The position numbers and the translations under genes were made by a program. From an uncultured Alistipes sp. (lineage in GTDB: Bacteria > Bacteroidota > Bacteroidia > Bacteroidales > Rikenellaceae): a stretch of 64,000 bases of DNA. Positions 60,565 through 64,000 of the stretch are shown piece by piece. The notes beneath the pieces were generated by a model. That model was not told the origin of the DNA. It searched no databases and was given only the letters and a program-made list of their open reading frames with translations. Within the stretch, counting starts at the first letter, position 1, and each line of letters starts with the position of its first letter. Location: contig CAOJSG010000001.1 of assembly GCA_948442615.1 (NCBI GenBank), positions 1 through 64,000 on the forward strand. The letters are read 5' to 3'.

Positions 60565-60681
60565 TCGGCGGATCGGACCCGTATGGATCGGCATGACCGA
60601 CACGGCCGCCTGCCGTTTGCAGGCGGATGACGAACTACCGGAGACCGGCGTCCGGCCGGCCTCCGCTGCGGACGACCGGTG

Positions 60682-61059
60682 CTATCCGATCAGTTCGGCG
60701 TATTGCTCGGGGGTGAGCAGGGCGTCGTAGTCGGCCGGATTCGACATGCGGACCTTCACGAGCCACCCTTCGCCGTAAGCGTCCTTGTTGACCAGGGCCG
60801 GGTCGGCGTCGACCGCGTCGTTGAACTCCACGATCTCGCCGCCCACGGGCAGGAACGCGTCGCTCACGGTCTTCACCGCTTCGATCGAACCGAACACCTC
60901 GCCTGCGGCGAGCGTCTCGCCCACGGTCGGCACGTCGACGAAGACGATGTCGCCCAACTGGCTCTGTGCGAAATCGGTGATGCCTACGACGGCCGTGTCG
61001 CCCTCGATCCGACACCACTCGTGGTCGTTCGAGTATTTCAGATTGGCAGGTACATTCAT
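60682..61059 (-). CDS. gcvH: Glycine cleavage system H protein
   Basis: MNVPANLKYSNDHEWCRIEGDTAVVGITDFAQSQLGDIVFVDVPTVGETLAAGEVFGSIEAVKTVSDAFLPVGGEI. Confidence 0.97.
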   Translation of the reverse strand: MNVPANLKYSNDHEWCRIEGDTAVVGITDFAQSQLGDIVFVDVPTVGETLAAGEVFGSIEAVKTVSDAFLPVGGEIVEFNDAVDADPALVNKDAYGEGWLVKVRMSNPADYDALLTPEQYAELIG

Positions 61060-61263
61060 AATGGTACGGTTTTGTGCTTGTTGTTTCAATGATTATGCAA
61101 ATATAAGCGTTGTTTCGGGAACGGCAAGTGTCCGGGGCGAAAAATTCCCTGCGGCCGGCCGTGCGCCGGGCCGGAGCGCCGGGCGCCGCGGGCGGGGGCG
61201 GTATCGGGCGGTGGGCGTAGTCCGCCTTCTGCGTCCGTGGCGGTTCGTGGCGGCTGGCGCTTG

Positions 61264-61989
61264 TCAGCGGCTGCCGATGACGAACTCGACTTCGCGGAAG
61301 AGGTATTCGTGCCGGCTTCCGTCGTCGTGCAGCAGGATCAGCTCGCCCGAAGGCCGCACCCCCTGGATGGCGGCGCGCAGGAGGGTGCCGTCGGGCAGCC
61401 GGAACGGATGCGTCTCGCCCAGCCGGTACATGCGGGTCCGGTACTCCTCCTGCAGACGGCTCCGTTCTCCCCGTTCGAGCTGGGCGTAGCGGGCCGTGCA
61501 GCAGTCGGCGAACCGCTCCAGCACCGCTTCGCGCGCGAAGGTGCGGCCGGTGCAGAGCGCCATCGAAACGGGGTTGGGCAGCGTCGGGTCGAACCGCGTC
61601 TGGTTGACGTTGATGCCGATCCCGACGATCGTCCGCCCGAGGCGGCTGCCGCAGTAGCGGTGTTCGATCAGGATTCCCACCAGCTTGCGGTCGCCGGCAT
61701 AGATGTCGTTGGTCCATTTGATGCGTGTGCCGATCCCGAACGAGGCGAACGTGTCGGTCAGCGCCAGGGTTACGGCCTCCGACAGCAGGAACTGCTCCGC
61801 GACGGGCAGGAACTGCGGCTCCAGCACCAGCGAGAAGGTGAGGTTTTCCCCCTCGGGGCTGGTCCAGGTGTGGCCGCGCTGGCCGCGTCCGGCGGTTTGC
61901 CGTTCGGCCCAGACGACATCGCCGTGGCGGTATTCGGGCTTGCGGGCCTCGTCGTTGGTGGAGGTGGTTTCGTCGATGCGGCAGATCAT
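61264..61989 (-). CDS. birA: Biotin-[acetyl-CoA-carboxylase] ligase
   Basis: DETTSTNDEARK...VVWAERQTAGRGQRGHTWTSPEGENLTFSLVL...IKWTNDIYAGDRKLVGILIE. Confidence 0.94.
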   Translation of the reverse strand: MICRIDETTSTNDEARKPEYRHGDVVWAERQTAGRGQRGHTWTSPEGENLTFSLVLEPQFLPVAEQFLLSEAVTLALTDTFASFGIGTRIKWTNDIYAGDRKLVGILIEHRYCGSRLGRTIVGIGINVNQTRFDPTLPNPVSMALCTGRTFAREAVLERFADCCTARYAQLERGERSRLQEEYRTRMYRLGETHPFRLPDGTLLRAAIQGVRPSGELILLHDDGSRHEYLFREVEFVIGSR

Positions 61990-62039
61990 GGGGTGTGTTT
62001 TTTCGTCTGAGGATCCGTTGCGTCGGGGCGTATGCGGCG

Positions 62040-62867
62040 TCAGGCCGATACGCCGAAATCGCGCAGGGCGTCGTTGAGCGAGGTCTTCTTGTCGGTGGAT
62101 GCCTTGCGGCGGCCGATGATCAGGGCGCACGCCACGTCGTACTCGCCGGCGGGAAACCGCTTGCGGTAGCTGCCCGGCACGATGACCGAGCGGGGCGGGA
62201 CGTAGCCGCGGTATTCCACGGGTTCGTCGCCCGTCACGTCGATGATATGGGTCGAGCCGGTGATGACCGTGTTGGAGCCCAGCACCGCCTCGCGGCCGAT
62301 GTGCGCCCCCTCGACCACGATCGACCGCGATCCGATGAAGCAGTGGTCCTCGACGATGACCGGCGCCGCCTGCACGGGCTCCAGCACGCCGCCGATGCCC
62401 ACGCCGCCCGACAGGTGGACGTGTCGCCCGATCTGGGCGCACGAGCCGACCGTGGCCCACGTGTCGACCATCGTTCCCGTGTCGACGTAGGCGCCGATGT
62501 TGACGTACGAGGGCATCAGGATGGCGCCCGGGGCGATGTAGGCCCCGTAGCGGGCCACGGCGTGGGGCACGACGCGCACGCCCAGCCGGTCGTAGCCGTG
62601 TTTGAGCTCCATCTTGTCGTACCACTCCAGTTCGCCCGCCTCCATCTTGCGCATGGGCTGGATGGGGAAGTAGAGGATCACGGCCTTCTTGACCCATTCG
62701 TTCACCCGCCATTCGCCCGTTTCGGGATCGAGGGGCTCGGCCGTGCGGAGCACGCCCTTGTCCACCAGCTCGACGACCTGCCGGACGGCCGCCGCCACGG
62801 AGTCGTCGGCCAGGCGCGTGCGGTCGTCCCAGGCCTGTTCGATCGTTCGTTTCAGTTCGCTGTACAT
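62040..62867 (-). CDS. dapD: 2,3,4,5-tetrahydropyridine-2,6-dicarboxylate N-succinyltransferase
   Basis: MYSELKRTIEQAWDDRTRL...VRVVPHAVARYGAYIAPGAILMPSYVNIGAYVDTGTMVDTWATVGSCAQIGRHVHLSGGVGIGGVLEP. Confidence 0.96.
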   Translation of the reverse strand: MYSELKRTIEQAWDDRTRLADDSVAAAVRQVVELVDKGVLRTAEPLDPETGEWRVNEWVKKAVILYFPIQPMRKMEAGELEWYDKMELKHGYDRLGVRVVPHAVARYGAYIAPGAILMPSYVNIGAYVDTGTMVDTWATVGSCAQIGRHVHLSGGVGIGGVLEPVQAAPVIVEDHCFIGSRSIVVEGAHIGREAVLGSNTVITGSTHIIDVTGDEPVEYRGYVPPRSVIVPGSYRKRFPAGEYDVACALIIGRRKASTDKKTSLNDALRDFGVSA

Positions 62868-63078
62868 GATGTTTCGTGTTTTTTCCGAGACCAAAGTTAC
62901 GCAAAATCTCCGAGGTGCGGCATGCGGCGTGCGGATTTATTTGCGCGGCGGCGGCCGCCGCCGAGGCCTCCTCCCGGCGCCGCACGCCCGGCGGACCCTG
63001 CAAAATATTCGCGCCGGAGCGCCTCGTTCTCGACTTTTTGCGTAACTTTGAGCCCGAGTTAATTTAACCCGTACGACG

Positions 63079-64000
63079 ATGAAGAGAACCGTGTTTGCCG
63101 TAGCTGCGGTGCTGGGAGCTGCGGCCCTTTTTACGAATTGCGACAATATGACGAAGATCAAACGCATGCCCTATCCCGATGCGGAGCGCAGCAGCGTGGT
63201 GGACGACTACTTCGGGACGCACGTCCCCGATCCCTACCGCTGGCTCGAGGACGACGCCTCGGAGGCTACGGCCGCATGGGTCGCCGCCGAGAACGCCGTG
63301 ACGCAGGACTACCTGGCGCAGATCCCGTTCCGCGATGCGATCCGCGAGCGGCTGACCGAACTGTGGAACTATCCCAAACCGGGCGTGCCCGTGCACCACG
63401 GCGACTGGTGGTACTATTACCGCAACGACGGACTGCAGAACCAGTCGGTGCTCTACCGCGCGGCCGAACCGGGTGCCGAGGGCGAGGTGTTCCTCGATCC
63501 CAACGCCCTGTCGGAGGACGGCACCGTGGCGCTGGCGAGCGTCTCGTTCTCCGAGGACGGCGCCTACTGCGCCTATTCGACGGCGGCCTCGGGGTCGGAC
63601 TGGGTGGAGATCCGCGTGATGGACACCGCCGACGGGAAGCTGCTCGCGGACCGCATCGAGTGGGTGAAGTTCTCGGGGGCTTCGTGGACGGCCGATTCGA
63701 AAGGCTTCTATTACAGCGCCTACGATGCGCCGGAGGAGGGCGTCTACTCTTCGCAGAACCGCTTCCAGAAGGTCTACTACCACCGCCTCGGCACGCCGCA
63801 GTCGGCCGACCGGCTCGTCTACGAGGATCCGGCGCATCCGCTGCGCTATTTCTCGGCCTGGGAGTCGAAGGACGGCCGGTGGCTTTTCGTCGTGGCGTCG
63901 GAGGGCACGTCGGGCACCGAGGTGCTCTGCAAAAAGGTCGGCGAGGAGCGGTTCCGCGTTCTGCTGCCCGGCTTCGCCTATGACTACGCCCCCGTGGAAT
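63079..64000 (+). CDS. S9A-family prolyl oligopeptidase (3' truncated by window)
   Basis: Open frame to window end (not in ORF track): MKRTVFAVAAVLGAAALFTNCDNMTKIKRMPYPDAERSSVVDDYFGTHVPDPYRWLEDDASEATAAWVAAENAVTQDYL... Confidence 0.92.
   Translation, partial: MKRTVFAVAAVLGAAALFTNCDNMTKIKRMPYPDAERSSVVDDYFGTHVPDPYRWLEDDASEATAAWVAAENAVTQDYLAQIPFRDAIRERLTELWNYPKPGVPVHHGDWWYYYRNDGLQNQSVLYRAAEPGAEGEVFLDPNALSEDGTVALASVSFSEDGAYCAYSTAASGSDWVEIRVMDTADGKLLADRIEWVKFSGASWTADSKGFYYSAYDAPEEGVYSSQNRFQKVYYHRLGTPQSADRLVYEDPAHPLRYFSAWESKDGRWLFVVASEGTSGTEVLCKKVGEERFRVLLPGFAYDYAPVE

Overview
GC-rich Bacteroidetes chromosome window. Gene content, RpoZ type, Bacteroidetes -33/-7 promoters and SusC/SusD proteins suggest an Alistipes/Rikenellaceae-like host (inference). 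Left part: the spc/alpha ribosomal-protein region (rplE end, rpsN, rpsH ... rpoA, rplQ), a large metallopeptidase-motif/beta-barrel protein, an eIF1/SUI1-family protein, a DUF4435 protein, and an AraC regulator with a secreted glycosidase-like protein. Right part: tRNA-His, groES-groEL, a CatA-like acetyltransferase, recN-coaBC-rpoZ-bamD, a cardiolipin synthase, greA, a frameshifted lipoprotein gene, gcvH, birA, dapD and the start of an S9 prolyl oligopeptidase. The main discovery is a ~29.4 kb integrative, apparently mobilizable island (about 18421-47890) inserted in the 3' end of tRNA-His. It is bounded by a perfect 23-bp direct repeat of the tRNA 3' end. It carries an IntDOT-like tyrosine recombinase next to the tRNA, an RteC-like protein, a truncated TraA/ParA fragment, mobA-mobB and an inverted-repeat-rich candidate oriT. 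Its cargo is a complete polysaccharide-utilization locus: GH2, three GH5, a DUF4038/GH140-like protein, SusC/SusD/SGBP, two transporters, a GntR regulator, a FAD oxidoreductase, an isomerase-family protein, and two secreted proteins of unclear function. No coupling protein or type IV secretion genes are visible, so the element looks mobilizable rather than self-transmissible. All assignments come from reading the sequence; no database search was run.
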